Assembly (NCBI GenBank): GCA_017479885.1 | Contig: JAFVBR010000025.1 | Span: 1 to 64,000 of the forward strand | Source of the DNA: Paludibacteraceae bacterium | Lineage (GTDB): Bacteria; Bacteroidota; Bacteroidia; Bacteroidales; Paludibacteraceae | Length of the DNA stretch: 64,000 nt | Direction of reading: 5' to 3' | Notes under the pieces: model-generated | Database searches by the model: none | What the model was told of the DNA's origin: nothing | Seen by the model: the letters and a program-made list of their open reading frames with translations, nothing else | Program-made: the position numbers and the translations under genes | Part shown: one piece after another, positions 32,883-42,271 of the stretch | Numbering within the stretch: the stretch's first letter is position 1 | Layout of the letters: each line of letters begins with the position of its first letter

Positions 32883-34013
32883 ATGGCAGTAGAAATACGT
32901 CCTATATCCACCAAGAAAGAAATCCGCAAATTTGTAGATTTTGCAAACGAATTGTATAAAGATTGTGAGAATTATTGCCCCCCACTCTACGATGATGAGG
33001 TTGACACGTTCGACACGAAGAAGAACCCTGTATTCGATGTTGCCGAGTGCCAATTGTTTCTTGCTTACAGGGATGAGCGGATAGTGGGCAGAATAGCCGC
33101 CCTTATCAACTACCGCGCCAACGAGCACTGGGGAGTGAAGAAAGTGCGTTTCGGCTGGATTGACTTCATAGACGACATGGAGGTGTCGCATGCGCTGCTT
33201 GATGCCGCTGCCGACTGGGGCAGAAAGAAAGGCATGGAGGTGCTGAACGGACCTGTAGGTTTCACCGACCTTGACCACGAAGGTCTGCTTATCGAAGGAT
33301 TCGAGTATCTGGCACCGTTAGCTTCGCTTTACAATTTCCCCTACTACGAGAAGCATCTCGAAGCATACGGTCTTACAAAAGAGAACGACTGGATAGAGAT
33401 ACAGATGACCCCTCCCGATGCACTGCCCGAGCGCGTGGAGCGTCTTGCAAAAGTGGTGGCAGAGCGCGGTCACTATCGTGTTGACAAAGTGCGCAACGTG
33501 AAAGAACTTCTTGCCCACCACGGTTACAGGTATTTTGACGTGATAGACGAGTGCTACAAAGTGCTCTACAATTTCCAGCCTCTGACTCAACGTCAGAAAG
33601 AGTACTACTCAAAATACTATTTCAGCATACTGAACTTCGACTTTGTGACACTGGTGGTTAACGAGCAGAACGAGATTGTAGGCTTCGGAATAGGAATGCC
33701 CGACATATCTAAAGCCGTTCGCCGTTGCGGAGGCAAACTGCTGCCGTTTGGATGGTATCACCTGCTCAAAGCACTGAAAGCAAAAAAGATCGACACCTTC
33801 GACCTGTTGCTCATAGGTGTGCGCCCCGACCTGCAAGGCTCAGGCATCAACGCCATGATTATTGCCGACCAGTTCCCCTATTTCCTGAAATACGGAATAA
33901 AGACGGTGGAGACCACCAGCATTATGGAGACCAACACAAAGAACCAGGCCAACTGGCTCATGTTCCCCCACAAGATTCACAAACGCAGAAGAGCATACGT
34001 AAAGAAAATTTGA
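32883..34013 (+). CDS. GNAT-like N-acetyltransferase, large form
   Basis: A 376-residue protein with an acyl-CoA N-acyltransferase fold in the N-terminal half (YRDERIVGRIAALINYRANEHW, about 60-82) and a second GNAT-like half (LLLIGVRPDLQGSGINAMI, about 308-326). It is a known but uncharacterised Bacteroidota family; the substrate is unknown. The stop codon forms the first bases of an 11-nt repeat tract that leads to fur. Confidence 0.8.
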   Translation: MAVEIRPISTKKEIRKFVDFANELYKDCENYCPPLYDDEVDTFDTKKNPVFDVAECQLFLAYRDERIVGRIAALINYRANEHWGVKKVRFGWIDFIDDMEVSHALLDAAADWGRKKGMEVLNGPVGFTDLDHEGLLIEGFEYLAPLASLYNFPYYEKHLEAYGLTKENDWIEIQMTPPDALPERVERLAKVVAERGHYRVDKVRNVKELLAHHGYRYFDVIDECYKVLYNFQPLTQRQKEYYSKYYFSILNFDFVTLVVNEQNEIVGFGIGMPDISKAVRRCGGKLLPFGWYHLLKALKAKKIDTFDLLLIGVRPDLQGSGINAMIIADQFPYFLKYGIKTVETTSIMETNTKNQANWLMFPHKIHKRRRAYVKKI

Positions 34014-34062
34014 CAGTGGTTTGTCCCTCAGCTGACGGATTGACAGTGGTTTGACTGTAGTT
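34011..34062. repeat. 11-nt tandem tract between GNAT gene and fur
   Basis: TGACAGTGGTT, TGTCCCTCAGC, a shortened TGACGGAT, TGACAGTGGTT, TGACTGTAGTT. The first unit supplies the TGA stop of the upstream gene and the last ends 4 bp before the fur ATG. Confidence 0.7.
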
Positions 34063-34066
34063 ATTT

Positions 34067-34528
34067 ATGTCTTCTGAAAAGAACATATATCAGAAAGCCG
34101 AAGAGGTGATGACGTCATATCTGCGTACTGCGGGTATGCGGCTCACTCATGAGCGACTCGTTATACTGAAGCATATATGCTCTCTTGAGCGGAACTTCAC
34201 TGCCGACAGGATAGTGAAAGACCTCTGTGAACAGCAACATATCAGCACAGCCACTATATACAACAATCTGGCAATGCTTTGCGATGCACACATTCTCCGA
34301 CTCCTTCCTCACAGGCAGCAGACGGGGGCACAATACGAACTTGCCATAGGTGACAAACACTCACTAAGATATGTATGCACACAATGCGGACGCGAAGTCA
34401 CTTTCAAAAACAAGGCCATAGAACAACTGCTGCTTGACCGGCACTTCTCCAACTTCGAGCCTGACAACTTCTCGCTGGTGGTCTATGGTCACTGCAAGAC
34501 TTGCCGGAGAAAGAAGAAAAGAGATTAG
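34067..34528 (+). CDS. Fur family transcriptional regulator
   Basis: A 153-residue metal-dependent repressor. The winged helix (about 20-85, TRAGMRLTHERL onward with ISTATIYNNLAML) is followed by a dimerisation domain with two CxxC zinc pairs (CTQC, CKTC). Whether it senses iron, zinc or peroxide cannot be told. It follows the GNAT gene through a repeat tract and ends at a strong bidirectional terminator. Confidence 0.92.
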   Translation: MSSEKNIYQKAEEVMTSYLRTAGMRLTHERLVILKHICSLERNFTADRIVKDLCEQQHISTATIYNNLAMLCDAHILRLLPHRQQTGAQYELAIGDKHSLRYVCTQCGREVTFKNKAIEQLLLDRHFSNFEPDNFSLVVYGHCKTCRRKKKRD

Positions 34529-34536
34529 CAAATAAT

Positions 34537-34568
34537 AAAAAATGAAGAGTTCCCACTCTTCATTTTTT
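34537..34568. terminator. Bidirectional terminator between fur and the LptF/G gene
   Basis: A 13-bp perfect stem AAAAAATGAAGAG/CTCTTCATTTTTT with a 6-nt loop, between convergent genes. It has T-runs in both directions. Confidence 0.92.
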
Positions 34569-34576
34569 ATTATGCG

Positions 34577-35653
34577 TTATTTAGGCACTCTCCAGTAAAG
34601 CACCGAACCTATGGCGAGGAAAATGAAGTTAGGCAGCCACACCGACATGAAAGGTGACATCACTCCCCTAACGGAGAAAGTGGTGCTCACTGTACTGAAC
34701 AAAATATACAGCGCCGACAATGTTATTCCCACCCCGAGGTTCTTACCCATTCCTCCACGCACTTTCTTTGACGATATAGTCACACCGAGCAGTGTCATTA
34801 TGAAAGCACCTATGGGCGAGGCCCACCTTTTCCACCACTCAGTCTCGAATGCCTGCAGGTTGCCAGCTCCGCGAGCACGCTGTTTGTCCATATAATGTTT
34901 CAACTCAGTGTTGGTCATCTGCTGAGCCTCCTCCGTAGTGATAAACAGTTCGCGCGGTTCAAGAGGCATCTTTATATCAATACGTTCACCCGTGCTGTAC
35001 TCTTCTTCCATTCCATTGAAAACACGGCGCTGGTATTTCTCCAGATGCCATTGGTCAAGCGAGTCATAGCGGATACGATCGGCAGTGATACGCTCTTTGA
35101 GCACCTTGCCGTCGAAATACTCGAGAGAAGAGTGGAAACCCGACTTCTGGCGCATCTGGAAACTCTCAATATAAAGTATAGTCCCCGGCTCCACCTGCAA
35201 CTGTATGTTTCTCGCATTCTCGCTCTTGAACTTCTGTATGTATCTGTCTTGAAAATCAAGCATCTTGCCGGAGGCAGGAGGAATAATGTATCCTCCGAGC
35301 CAGAACGAGAGCAGAAACAGCAATACCGCGGAAAGGAAATACGGCAGCATCAGACGGTGGAAACTCACACCAGAGGCGAGTATGGCTATAATCTCCGAGT
35401 TGCCTGCCAGCTTCGAAGTGAAGAATATCACAGATATGAATATGAACAACGGGCTGAACATATTCATATAATAAGGAATAAACGGCAGATAATAATCAAG
35501 CAGTATCTCACGGAACGGCACCTGGTTGTCATAGAAATTGTCCAGTTTCTCTGTCAGGTCAAACACAATGGCAATACTCATTATCAGCACTATCGAGAAA
35601 AAGAAAGTGCCGAGGAACTTACGGATGATATACCAGTCGAGTCGTTTGAGCAT
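34577..35653 (-). CDS. LptF/LptG-type permease (lipopolysaccharide export)
   Basis: A 358-residue inner-membrane protein: three N-terminal helices, a periplasmic beta-jellyroll region (about 130-250), and three C-terminal helices (SPIGAFIMTLLGVTISSKKVRGG onward). This is the YjgP/YjgQ architecture that, with LptB, drives LPS from the inner membrane. The start MLKRLDWYIIRKFLGTFF is normal. It follows tgt on the same strand with a repeat tract in the gap. Confidence 0.9.
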   Translation of the reverse strand: MLKRLDWYIIRKFLGTFFFSIVLIMSIAIVFDLTEKLDNFYDNQVPFREILLDYYLPFIPYYMNMFSPLFIFISVIFFTSKLAGNSEIIAILASGVSFHRLMLPYFLSAVLLFLLSFWLGGYIIPPASGKMLDFQDRYIQKFKSENARNIQLQVEPGTILYIESFQMRQKSGFHSSLEYFDGKVLKERITADRIRYDSLDQWHLEKYQRRVFNGMEEEYSTGERIDIKMPLEPRELFITTEEAQQMTNTELKHYMDKQRARGAGNLQAFETEWWKRWASPIGAFIMTLLGVTISSKKVRGGMGKNLGVGITLSALYILFSTVSTTFSVRGVMSPFMSVWLPNFIFLAIGSVLYWRVPK

Positions 35654-35670
35654 GAGGGCGGTTCGAAATG

Positions 35671-35700
35671 GTTTATAGTTGTTTAGAGTCGTTGTTTGAG
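35671..35700. repeat. 10-nt tract covering the 3' end of tgt
   Basis: GTTTATAGTT, GTTTAGAGTC, GTTGTTTGAG. The last residues (KQRL) and stop of tgt are encoded in it. The unit is shared with 12587 and, as complement, 44311. Confidence 0.65.
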
Positions 35701-36813
35701 GACGGGCATTACGGAGTCTTTCCAGTGCTTGAAGTCACCTGTGATGATGTGCTTCCGGGCTTCGCCCACGAGTTGCAGATAGAAGGCGAGGTTATGCTCT
35801 GAGAGAATCTCGAGTCCGAGCATTTCCTCTGCATGAATGAGGTGTCGGACGTATGCACGGGTGTACTCGTGGTCAACATAACTTGTACCTGTAGGGTCAA
35901 GTTCGGTAAAATCGTCCTCCCACTTCTTGTTGCGCATGTTCATCACGCCCCGCCATGTGAATATCATGCCGTTTCTGCCGTTGCGTGTCGGCATCACGCA
36001 GTCGAACATGTCCACACCGCGCTCTATCGCATTCAGTATGTTCCACGGTGTACCAACTCCCATCAGATAGCGCGGCTTGCTCTTGGGCAGTATGTCGTTC
36101 ACCACCTCAATCATCTCATACATCTTATCTTCGGGTTCGCCCACAGCCAGTCCTCCGATGGCATAGCCGTCGCGGTCGAGGTCAGAGAGCCGTTTTGCCG
36201 CCTCCTGCCTCAGGTCAGGATAGACGCAGCCCTGCACTATGGGGAAGAGATGTTGCTTGTAGCCGTAAGGACATTCTGTTGAGTCGAAGCGCGTGATGCA
36301 TCGTTCAAGCCAGCGGTTGGTACGCTCCATCGACTGTTTGGCGTAATTATAGTCAGCCGTGCCGGGAGTACACTCGTCGAATGCCATCACAATGTCGGCA
36401 CCTATTTCGCGCTCTATATCCATCACGTTCTCGGGAGTGAAGAACAACTTGCGTCCGTCTATATGCGATGAGAAATGCACACCCTCCTCCGTCATCTTTC
36501 TAAGGTCAGTAAGCGAGAACACCTGATAACCACCCGAATCGGTAAGTATGGGCCTGTCCCAGCCTTCGAACTTATGCAGACCTCCTGCCTTGTGCAGTAT
36601 CTCGGTGCCGGGACGCAGATACAAATGGTAGGTATTACCCAGAATTATCTGCGCCTTTATGTCGTGCCTAAGGTCACGGAAATGTATGCCTTTAACTGTC
36701 CCCACTGTGCCCACAGGCATAAAAATCGGGGTCAGTATATCACCGTGATCGGTATGCACCACTCCTGCACGGACATTGCTGTCGGGGTCTGTATGTTGTA
36801 AGTCGAAAAACAT
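35683..36813 (-). CDS. tgt: tRNA-guanine transglycosylase
   Basis: A 376-residue enzyme that swaps guanine 34 for preQ1 in GUN-anticodon tRNAs. DSGGYQVFSL and FDECTP (catalytic and binding Asp) and DCVMPTRNGRNG are intact. The zinc site normally written CxCxxC...H near the C-terminus reads DPTGTSYVDHEY here, so the three cysteines are absent; this may be a lineage trait. It is followed by the lptF/G-like gene and preceded by a 9-nt tract. Confidence 0.95.
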   Translation of the reverse strand: MFFDLQHTDPDSNVRAGVVHTDHGDILTPIFMPVGTVGTVKGIHFRDLRHDIKAQIILGNTYHLYLRPGTEILHKAGGLHKFEGWDRPILTDSGGYQVFSLTDLRKMTEEGVHFSSHIDGRKLFFTPENVMDIEREIGADIVMAFDECTPGTADYNYAKQSMERTNRWLERCITRFDSTECPYGYKQHLFPIVQGCVYPDLRQEAAKRLSDLDRDGYAIGGLAVGEPEDKMYEMIEVVNDILPKSKPRYLMGVGTPWNILNAIERGVDMFDCVMPTRNGRNGMIFTWRGVMNMRNKKWEDDFTELDPTGTSYVDHEYTRAYVRHLIHAEEMLGLEILSEHNLAFYLQLVGEARKHIITGDFKHWKDSVMPVLKQRL

Positions 36814-36840
36814 TCTGTAGGTAAAATTTGTTAAACAGAC

Positions 36841-36876
36841 TTAAGTAACTTAAGATTCTTAAGATACTTTAAGACC
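36841..36876. repeat. 9-nt tandem tract between panD and tgt
   Basis: TTAAGTAAC, TTAAGATTC, TTAAGATAC, TTTAAGACC. It is the same unit as 11932 and 57802 and lies just upstream of the tgt start. Its last base touches the panD stop. Confidence 0.8.
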
Positions 36877-37220
36877 TAACAAACCTTATTCTCTACCGGG
36901 AATACAATCTGCGGTTTGAAGGTCTTGGCTTCCTCTGGCATCATGAGGGCGTACGCCATTATGATTACAATGTCGCCGGGATTAATCAGGTGTGCGGCTG
37001 CGCCGTTCATGCAGATACATCCGCTTCCGCGCTTGCCGGGAATAGTGTATGTTTCCAATCGTGCACCGTTGGTATTGTCAACCACCGTCACCTTCTCGCC
37101 AGACACTATGCCTGCCGCATCCATCAGGTCCTCATCGATTGTAATACTGCCTATATAATCCAGATTGGCCTCTGTCACCTTCACACGGTGAATCTTCGAT
37201 TTGAGTATTGTCAGAAACAT
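36876..37220 (-). CDS. panD: Aspartate 1-decarboxylase
   Basis: A 114-residue proenzyme. Gly24-Ser25 (YIGSITID) is the self-cleavage site that forms the pyruvoyl group; [12 protein letters not shown] follows near residue 85. It makes beta-alanine for pantothenate and CoA. Normal length. Its -7 box TATCTTTG lies at 37276-37283. Confidence 0.96.
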   Translation of the reverse strand: MFLTILKSKIHRVKVTEANLDYIGSITIDEDLMDAAGIVSGEKVTVVDNTNGARLETYTIPGKRGSGCICMNGAAAHLINPGDIVIIMAYALMMPEEAKTFKPQIVFPVENKVC

Positions 37221-37275
37221 ACTGTGTTTTGTGTTTGCTATTCCTATACCTGCTGTTTTCTTCTAAATCAGTCTG

Positions 37276-37306
37276 CAAAGATACTGCTTTTTGTTGAAAT
37301 AGGAAA
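37276..37306 (-). promoter_or_regulatory. Promoter of panD
   Basis: Minus-strand TATCTTTG (37276-37283) with a weaker TTTC about 19-20 bp upstream. Confidence 0.55.
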
Positions 37307-37321
37307 ATTAAGACGCTTATT

Positions 37322-37353
37322 CTTGGTCATTCAAGAATATTTGAGTACTTTTG
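37322..37353 (+). promoter_or_regulatory. Promoter of the CPBP gene (leaderless)
   Basis: CTTG (37322-37325), 20 bp, TACTTTTG (37346-37353). The ATG starts at 37358, four bases after the -7 box, so the transcript would begin at or very near the start codon. Confidence 0.7.
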
Positions 37354-37357
37354 CAGC

Positions 37358-38317
37358 ATGAAATTAGCACAAGACATCAAGCATCTCTTTCATGAGATAA
37401 TAGATTTCGTAAAAGAAGACTTCAATCCGTGGGCTTACGGCTGGGCGGCATTGTTTGTGGCAACGTTAGTGACGGTTTGCTACGGCTTCAACGGCTACGA
37501 CAAGTTCATTCTCCCGCTTTTCTACAACAACACCTCATGGTACATTATGCCCTGCTTCTATATCCTTGTGTGGTATATGGTTGCAGTGCCCAACCTGTTG
37601 ATAAGGCGTGAGTACGACAAACTGCGCGACTGGCGCTTCTGGGTCAAACCCGCAGCGTTCATCACCCTCATGTCGGTTGCCATCAGTTACCGTATACCGC
37701 GCGACTGGTTCCGCTTCAACGAACTGACCAACACCGACACAGCTTTTCTTCGCACATGCTGGGTATATTTCGACGGCATAGTGCTTGTCGTTCTGCCTCT
37801 TGCCATCTACAAGTATCTCTTCGACCGGAAGATAAAAGGCGTCTATGGTCTGTGCAGCAACAAGCAGTATCTGAATGTGTATCTGACAGCCCTGCTGTGT
37901 CTGTTGCCGTTTGTGGCAGCCGCAAGTTTTCTTCCTGACTTCCAGAGTTACTACCCCCGTTTCAGACCCGACTATATGGAGGGAGCGCTCGGCATGCCCA
38001 TGTGGGGGGTGACTGCCGTGTTTGAAACCAGCTACGGGCTCGACTTCATCACCACGGAGGTGTTCTTCCGCGGAGCAATGGTGATAGGTTTAGCGGCAAT
38101 ATTGGGTCCGAGGGCAGTTCTGCCAATGGCGGTATTCTATTGCACGGTTCACTTCGGCAAACCGTGTCTGGAGAGCATAAGCGCCATCTTCGGGGGCTAC
38201 ACTCTCGGCATACTTGCCAACCGGACACGCCATATCTGGGGAGGTGTATGTGCACATCTCGGCATCGCTTTCATGATGGAAATTATGGGATTAATACATT
38301 TATTTGCAAGAATATGA
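37358..38317 (+). CDS. CPBP family intramembrane metalloprotease
   Basis: A 319-residue protein with about eight membrane helices. The C-terminal third contains the CPBP/Abi signature in a variant form: [13 protein letters not shown], then FHFGKP-like HFGKP and [18 protein letters not shown] with the zinc-type His. The family processes prenylated or membrane proteins, or serves bacteriocin self-immunity; the substrate is unknown. It overlaps asd by 4 bp (ATGA) and would be leaderless. Confidence 0.85.
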   Translation: MKLAQDIKHLFHEIIDFVKEDFNPWAYGWAALFVATLVTVCYGFNGYDKFILPLFYNNTSWYIMPCFYILVWYMVAVPNLLIRREYDKLRDWRFWVKPAAFITLMSVAISYRIPRDWFRFNELTNTDTAFLRTCWVYFDGIVLVVLPLAIYKYLFDRKIKGVYGLCSNKQYLNVYLTALLCLLPFVAAASFLPDFQSYYPRFRPDYMEGALGMPMWGVTAVFETSYGLDFITTEVFFRGAMVIGLAAILGPRAVLPMAVFYCTVHFGKPCLESISAIFGGYTLGILANRTRHIWGGVCAHLGIAFMMEIMGLIHLFARI

Positions 38318-39312
38318 ATATAGCAATCGTTGGCGCATCGGGCGCCGTAGGACAGGAGTTGCTGAAAGTACTGCAACAGCGCCGTTTCCCCGTTGACTCT
38401 TTACGTTTGTTCGGCTCTGAGCGCAGTGCAGGCAGCACATATTGTTTCAACGGTAGAGATATAGAGGTGGAACTGCTGTCGTCAGACTCCGATTTCTCAG
38501 GTGTGGACATCGCTTTCGTCAGTGCAGGGGCATCGGTTTCTAAGCAGTTTGCCGAACTCATCACACGTCACGGTGCACTTATGATTGACAACTCCAAGGC
38601 TTTTCGCATGGACGATGACGTGCCTCTTGTAGTGCCCGAGGTCAATCCGCAAGATGCATCCAATGCGCCCCGCCGCATCATAGCCAACCCCAACTGCACT
38701 ACCATACAGATGGTGGTTGCGCTCAATGCTATTGAGAACATCTCCCATATTCGCAGGGTTCATGTTGCCACCTATCAGGCTGCATCCGGAGCCGGCGCAC
38801 AGGCAATGCAGGAGTTGGAGACGCAATACCGGCAGGTGCTGAACGGCGAAGAGCCTACGGTCAGCAAGTTCGCCTACCAACTCGCCTTCAACCTTATTCC
38901 GCAGATAGATGTCTTTACTGACAACGACTATACCCTCGAAGAGATGAAGATGCACAACGAGACCCGCAAGATCATGCATTCCGATATCTGCGTGTCTGCC
39001 ACCTGCGTGCGCGTACCTTCCCTTCGTGCGCACTCCGAGGTTATCTGGGTTGAGACCGAACAACCTGTATCTACAGCAGAGGCACGAGAAGCATTCTCCA
39101 AGGCAGAGGGAGTGATTCTGATGGATAATCCGGCAGAAAAAGAGTACCCTATGCCTCTCTTCCTTTCAGGCAAAGACGAAGTGTTTGTAGGTCGTGTCCG
39201 TCAGGACATCACCGACCCCTGCGGACTGAGTTTCTGGTGCGTCAGCGACCAGATACGCAAAGGTGCAGCACTCAATGCTGTACAGATAGCGGAACTCATT
39301 ATCAAGAAATGA
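38314..39312 (+). CDS. asd: Aspartate-semialdehyde dehydrogenase
   Basis: A 332-residue NADP enzyme converting aspartyl phosphate to the semialdehyde for lysine, threonine and methionine. The N-terminal [11 protein letters not shown] binds NADP; catalytic Cys128 lies in NPNCTT. The ATG at 38314 is chosen because the longer upstream frame lies entirely inside the CPBP gene and does not look like Asd. It is coupled to the CPBP gene through ATGA. Confidence 0.96.
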   Translation: MNIAIVGASGAVGQELLKVLQQRRFPVDSLRLFGSERSAGSTYCFNGRDIEVELLSSDSDFSGVDIAFVSAGASVSKQFAELITRHGALMIDNSKAFRMDDDVPLVVPEVNPQDASNAPRRIIANPNCTTIQMVVALNAIENISHIRRVHVATYQAASGAGAQAMQELETQYRQVLNGEEPTVSKFAYQLAFNLIPQIDVFTDNDYTLEEMKMHNETRKIMHSDICVSATCVRVPSLRAHSEVIWVETEQPVSTAEAREAFSKAEGVILMDNPAEKEYPMPLFLSGKDEVFVGRVRQDITDPCGLSFWCVSDQIRKGAALNAVQIAELIIKK

Positions 39313-39315
39313 CAC

Positions 39316-40599
39316 ATGAAACAGGATAGACAAGAAGCAATAGAGATAATGGCTCCGGTGGGGTGCTGGGAGAGTCTCAGTGCCGCTATTCAGGCAGGAG
39401 CAGACTCGGTTTATTTCGGCATCGAGCACCTAAATATGCGTGCCCGCTCGTCTGCCAACTTCACAACCGAGGACCTGCACAAGATAGTAGCCATCTGCCG
39501 TGAAGCGGGAGTGAAGACCTATCTCACTCTCAACACCGTTATGTACCCCGAGGACCTCGGTCTCATGCGCGAGATAGTGGACAATGCCAAGCAGGCAGGG
39601 GTAAGCGCTATCATCGCTTCCGATATTGCCGTCATGCAGTATGCCAATCAGCAGGGAGTGGAAGTGCATCTGTCCACACAACTCAATATTGCCAACACCG
39701 AAGCCTTGCGATTCTATGCGCAGTTTGCCGATGTGGTGGTACTCGCCCGCGAACTCAACATGCAGCAGGTGGCAAGTATCCACAGGGATATAACAGAGCA
39801 GGATATTCGGGGCAGAAACGGAGAACCCATTCGCATAGAGATGTTCTGCCATGGTGCATTGTGCATGGCTGTAAGCGGCAAGTGCTATCTGAGTCTCAAC
39901 AACCTCGGCATGTCAGCCAACCGCGGTGCTTGTGCACAGATATGCCGCCGCGGATATATAGTGAAGGACAAGGAGTCGGAACTCGAACTTGAGGTGGACA
40001 ACCAGTATATCATGTCACCAAAGGACCTCAAGACAATTCGTTTCCTCGACAAGATGCTTGACGCAGGTGTGCGCGTACTGAAGATAGAAGGTCGTGCACG
40101 CGGACCGGAGTATGTCAAGACCGTGGTCGGTTGCTACAAAGAGGCTGTCAGCGCATGGCAGCAAGGTCTGTATCAGCAGCCTGACATCAATACCAGGCTT
40201 GACGCATGGGACGAGCGTCTCGCAAGAGTGTTCAACCGAGGTTTCTGGGACGGGTACTACCAAGGACAGACTCTCGGAGAGTGGAACGACTCGCACGGCA
40301 ACAAAGCTACACGGCGCAAGGTTTATGCCGGTCATTGCACCAACTACTTCAAGAATATCTCTGTAGCCGAATTTCTGATAGAAGCGCACGTTGTGAACCG
40401 TGAGGATGAACTGCTTGTCACAGGCGAAACCACAGGTGCTTATGAAACCGTAGCGGCAGATATGCGCGTCTATATAGCCGAGGGCAGACAACCCGAACTG
40501 CCCGATGCCGCTGAAGCACTGCAAGGACAACTGCTCTGCCTCAAGACCGACACCGTCATTCGCCGTGGAGACAAACTCTACATCATGGAAAAAGTCTGA
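39316..40599 (+). CDS. U32 family peptidase-like protein (tRNA hydroxylation, TrhP-like)
   Basis: A 427-residue U32 family protein. APVGCWESLSAAIQAGADSVYFG opens the barrel; KIEGRARGPEYV carries the family signature. E. coli relatives (TrhP/RlhA) are needed for hydroxylation of tRNA U34 or 23S rRNA rather than proteolysis; which applies here is not known. It follows asd by 3 bp. Confidence 0.88.
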   Translation: MKQDRQEAIEIMAPVGCWESLSAAIQAGADSVYFGIEHLNMRARSSANFTTEDLHKIVAICREAGVKTYLTLNTVMYPEDLGLMREIVDNAKQAGVSAIIASDIAVMQYANQQGVEVHLSTQLNIANTEALRFYAQFADVVVLARELNMQQVASIHRDITEQDIRGRNGEPIRIEMFCHGALCMAVSGKCYLSLNNLGMSANRGACAQICRRGYIVKDKESELELEVDNQYIMSPKDLKTIRFLDKMLDAGVRVLKIEGRARGPEYVKTVVGCYKEAVSAWQQGLYQQPDINTRLDAWDERLARVFNRGFWDGYYQGQTLGEWNDSHGNKATRRKVYAGHCTNYFKNISVAEFLIEAHVVNREDELLVTGETTGAYETVAADMRVYIAEGRQPELPDAAEALQGQLLCLKTDTVIRRGDKLYIMEKV

Positions 40600-40637
40600 C
40601 ACGACTGCCATTGCCTGAATATTAGATTCTTTTGCAA

Positions 40638-40645
40638 TACTTTTG
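40638..40645 (+). promoter_or_regulatory. -7 box of the beta-barrel protein gene
   Basis: TACTTTTG; the -33 element is weak. It lies inside the longest possible frame of the next gene and so favours a start at 40676. Confidence 0.5.
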
Positions 40646-40675
40646 CATCGAAAGCATATACACGCGAATACACTT

Positions 40676-41320
40676 GTGAAAAAAGCTCTCTTCATATTAT
40701 TCTTCGTGTTGTCAACTATAGTGCAGGCTCAGGACTTTCCGCGTCATTATCTGCAGTTCAACATTGGTGACAACTATTTAAACAGTGCCTATTCAGGCAC
40801 CAATACCTATAATCCTGTTTATGCGAATGTACCGCAGGAACCATGTATATGTGACAATTCCCAGAAATACTATCCCCTTTCATGGTTTCCGAGTTATATC
40901 GGTACTTATACATCCTATGAAGCCACTGTACCTGTAACATTCTCTCTCCAATATTTCTACTCGCTTAAACCATGGTTGCAACTCGGAGGAGACATCTATT
41001 ATGCCGGTGATTACCAACACATCTCGGAAAGAGGCTCAGGCAAACTGCTTTACCGCAATTTCAACACCCAAATATCCGTTCTGCCCTCCATACGTTTCCA
41101 GTTTTTCAACCGCCCGCTTGTAGGCATGTATGCAGGTCTGGCTACCGGAGTTTACATCAACCTTCAGAGACATTCATATACAGCAACTTACAAAGAATAT
41201 CACTTCGCATGGCAGGCTACATTCTTCGGACTCCGCGTAGGCAATCGCGCTTTCTGGACTCTTGAACTGGGAGCCGGACACAAAGGATTCATCACCACTG
41301 GTGTTGGCGTCAGATTTTAA
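40676..41320 (+). CDS. Outer-membrane beta-barrel protein
   Basis: A 214-residue exported protein, GTG start (MKKALFILFFVLSTIVQAQ signal peptide). The rest is alternating aromatic/polar beta-strands (LQYFYSLKPWLQLGGDIYY, MYAGLATGVYINLQ) and it ends in Phe (VGVRF), the usual barrel closing signal. The GTG start is chosen because the -7 box and a TTG at 40643 lie upstream. It is paired with a lipoprotein gene 19 bp downstream. Function unknown. Confidence 0.7.
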   Translation: MKKALFILFFVLSTIVQAQDFPRHYLQFNIGDNYLNSAYSGTNTYNPVYANVPQEPCICDNSQKYYPLSWFPSYIGTYTSYEATVPVTFSLQYFYSLKPWLQLGGDIYYAGDYQHISERGSGKLLYRNFNTQISVLPSIRFQFFNRPLVGMYAGLATGVYINLQRHSYTATYKEYHFAWQATFFGLRVGNRAFWTLELGAGHKGFITTGVGVRF

Positions 41321-41339
41321 TCTTTTAAATATTGTCTAT

Positions 41340-42020
41340 ATGAGAAGAACACTGATTTATACCATTACTGCTCTCGCAGTTGTGTGCGCCTCTTGCCGGT
41401 ATTCAGATCCGGGTTATATAGAACCGTCAGGAGATATTTACGGTAATTGGAAAGATAGAATGGAGCAATATACTGAAGTTGCCGGTGACGTATTTAATAC
41501 CGTATATCTGCTTGAACAAGGCGACACAGCCCAAGCTGAAGAATATATGAAGAAACGTCTTTTAACACTACAAGATTGGCACCTCCCGCTTTCCGAAGCA
41601 AATACATGGACTATAAGCGGAAATACAACCAAATATTATCCCGGGAACTTGGAGTTAAAATCGTTCTCGTGCACTCTCAGTCAGCCTGATACCTACACCA
41701 TTCAATGCATAACCGATGATCTTTTTCAGGAATACTTCACTCTCACAATGCATAAAACAGCAGATACCGAATACCTTCTTACGGGTAGTGGTCAGTTATG
41801 CGCGCAACCCAAAGACAAGAGAGGAATGTATGAACCACCTGTTTATGATAGCGGAGTATTTATCCGTTTCACCCTGAGCAACAGCACTATCCGCTTGTCA
41901 TCATCTGTCTATCCTTGCATTGCCCAACTAACCGACATATATGCAGACCTTACTGCTGTCAACGGGTTTACATCTGAAGAAGTAGATGTACATATAGAAA
42001 ATAACAATATTGTACGGTAA
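41340..42020 (+). CDS. Lipoprotein of unknown function
   Basis: A 226-residue lipoprotein: MRRTLIYTITALAVVCASC with Cys19 as the lipid site. The remainder contains beta-strand-like sequence with few charges and no recognised domain. It follows the barrel protein gene in the same operon, so the two may work at the outer membrane together. Confidence 0.7.
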   Translation: MRRTLIYTITALAVVCASCRYSDPGYIEPSGDIYGNWKDRMEQYTEVAGDVFNTVYLLEQGDTAQAEEYMKKRLLTLQDWHLPLSEANTWTISGNTTKYYPGNLELKSFSCTLSQPDTYTIQCITDDLFQEYFTLTMHKTADTEYLLTGSGQLCAQPKDKRGMYEPPVYDSGVFIRFTLSNSTIRLSSSVYPCIAQLTDIYADLTAVNGFTSEEVDVHIENNNIVR

Positions 42021-42210
42021 CAATATGACTTATAAACAGAGTGTATCACTCCGACTGCCATAGTTTGCAAGTACACATATTCCCCCGAATAGCCGCGTTT
42101 CTGCCACAAATAACCCCACTGCATAAGTTGGCAACTTTCATAAAATCATAATGTCCTGAATATCAATATATGTTCAGACCGTTATTTTATGCACTGCATC
42201 ACTCAAAATC

Positions 42211-42242
42211 CTTGCACATACAAACGATTTGCACTACCTTTG
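42211..42242 (+). promoter_or_regulatory. Promoter of the vWA lipoprotein gene
   Basis: CTTG (42211-42214), 20 bp, TACCTTTG (42235-42242), 30 bp before the ATG at 42272. Confidence 0.75.
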
Positions 42243-42271
42243 CATCGGAAACACAAACAACTTATACATAT

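Noticed and set aside
38140..38313. Longer N-terminus for aspartate-semialdehyde dehydrogenase
   Set aside because: It lies wholly inside the CPBP gene in another frame; the Rossmann motif begins right after the ATG at 38314.
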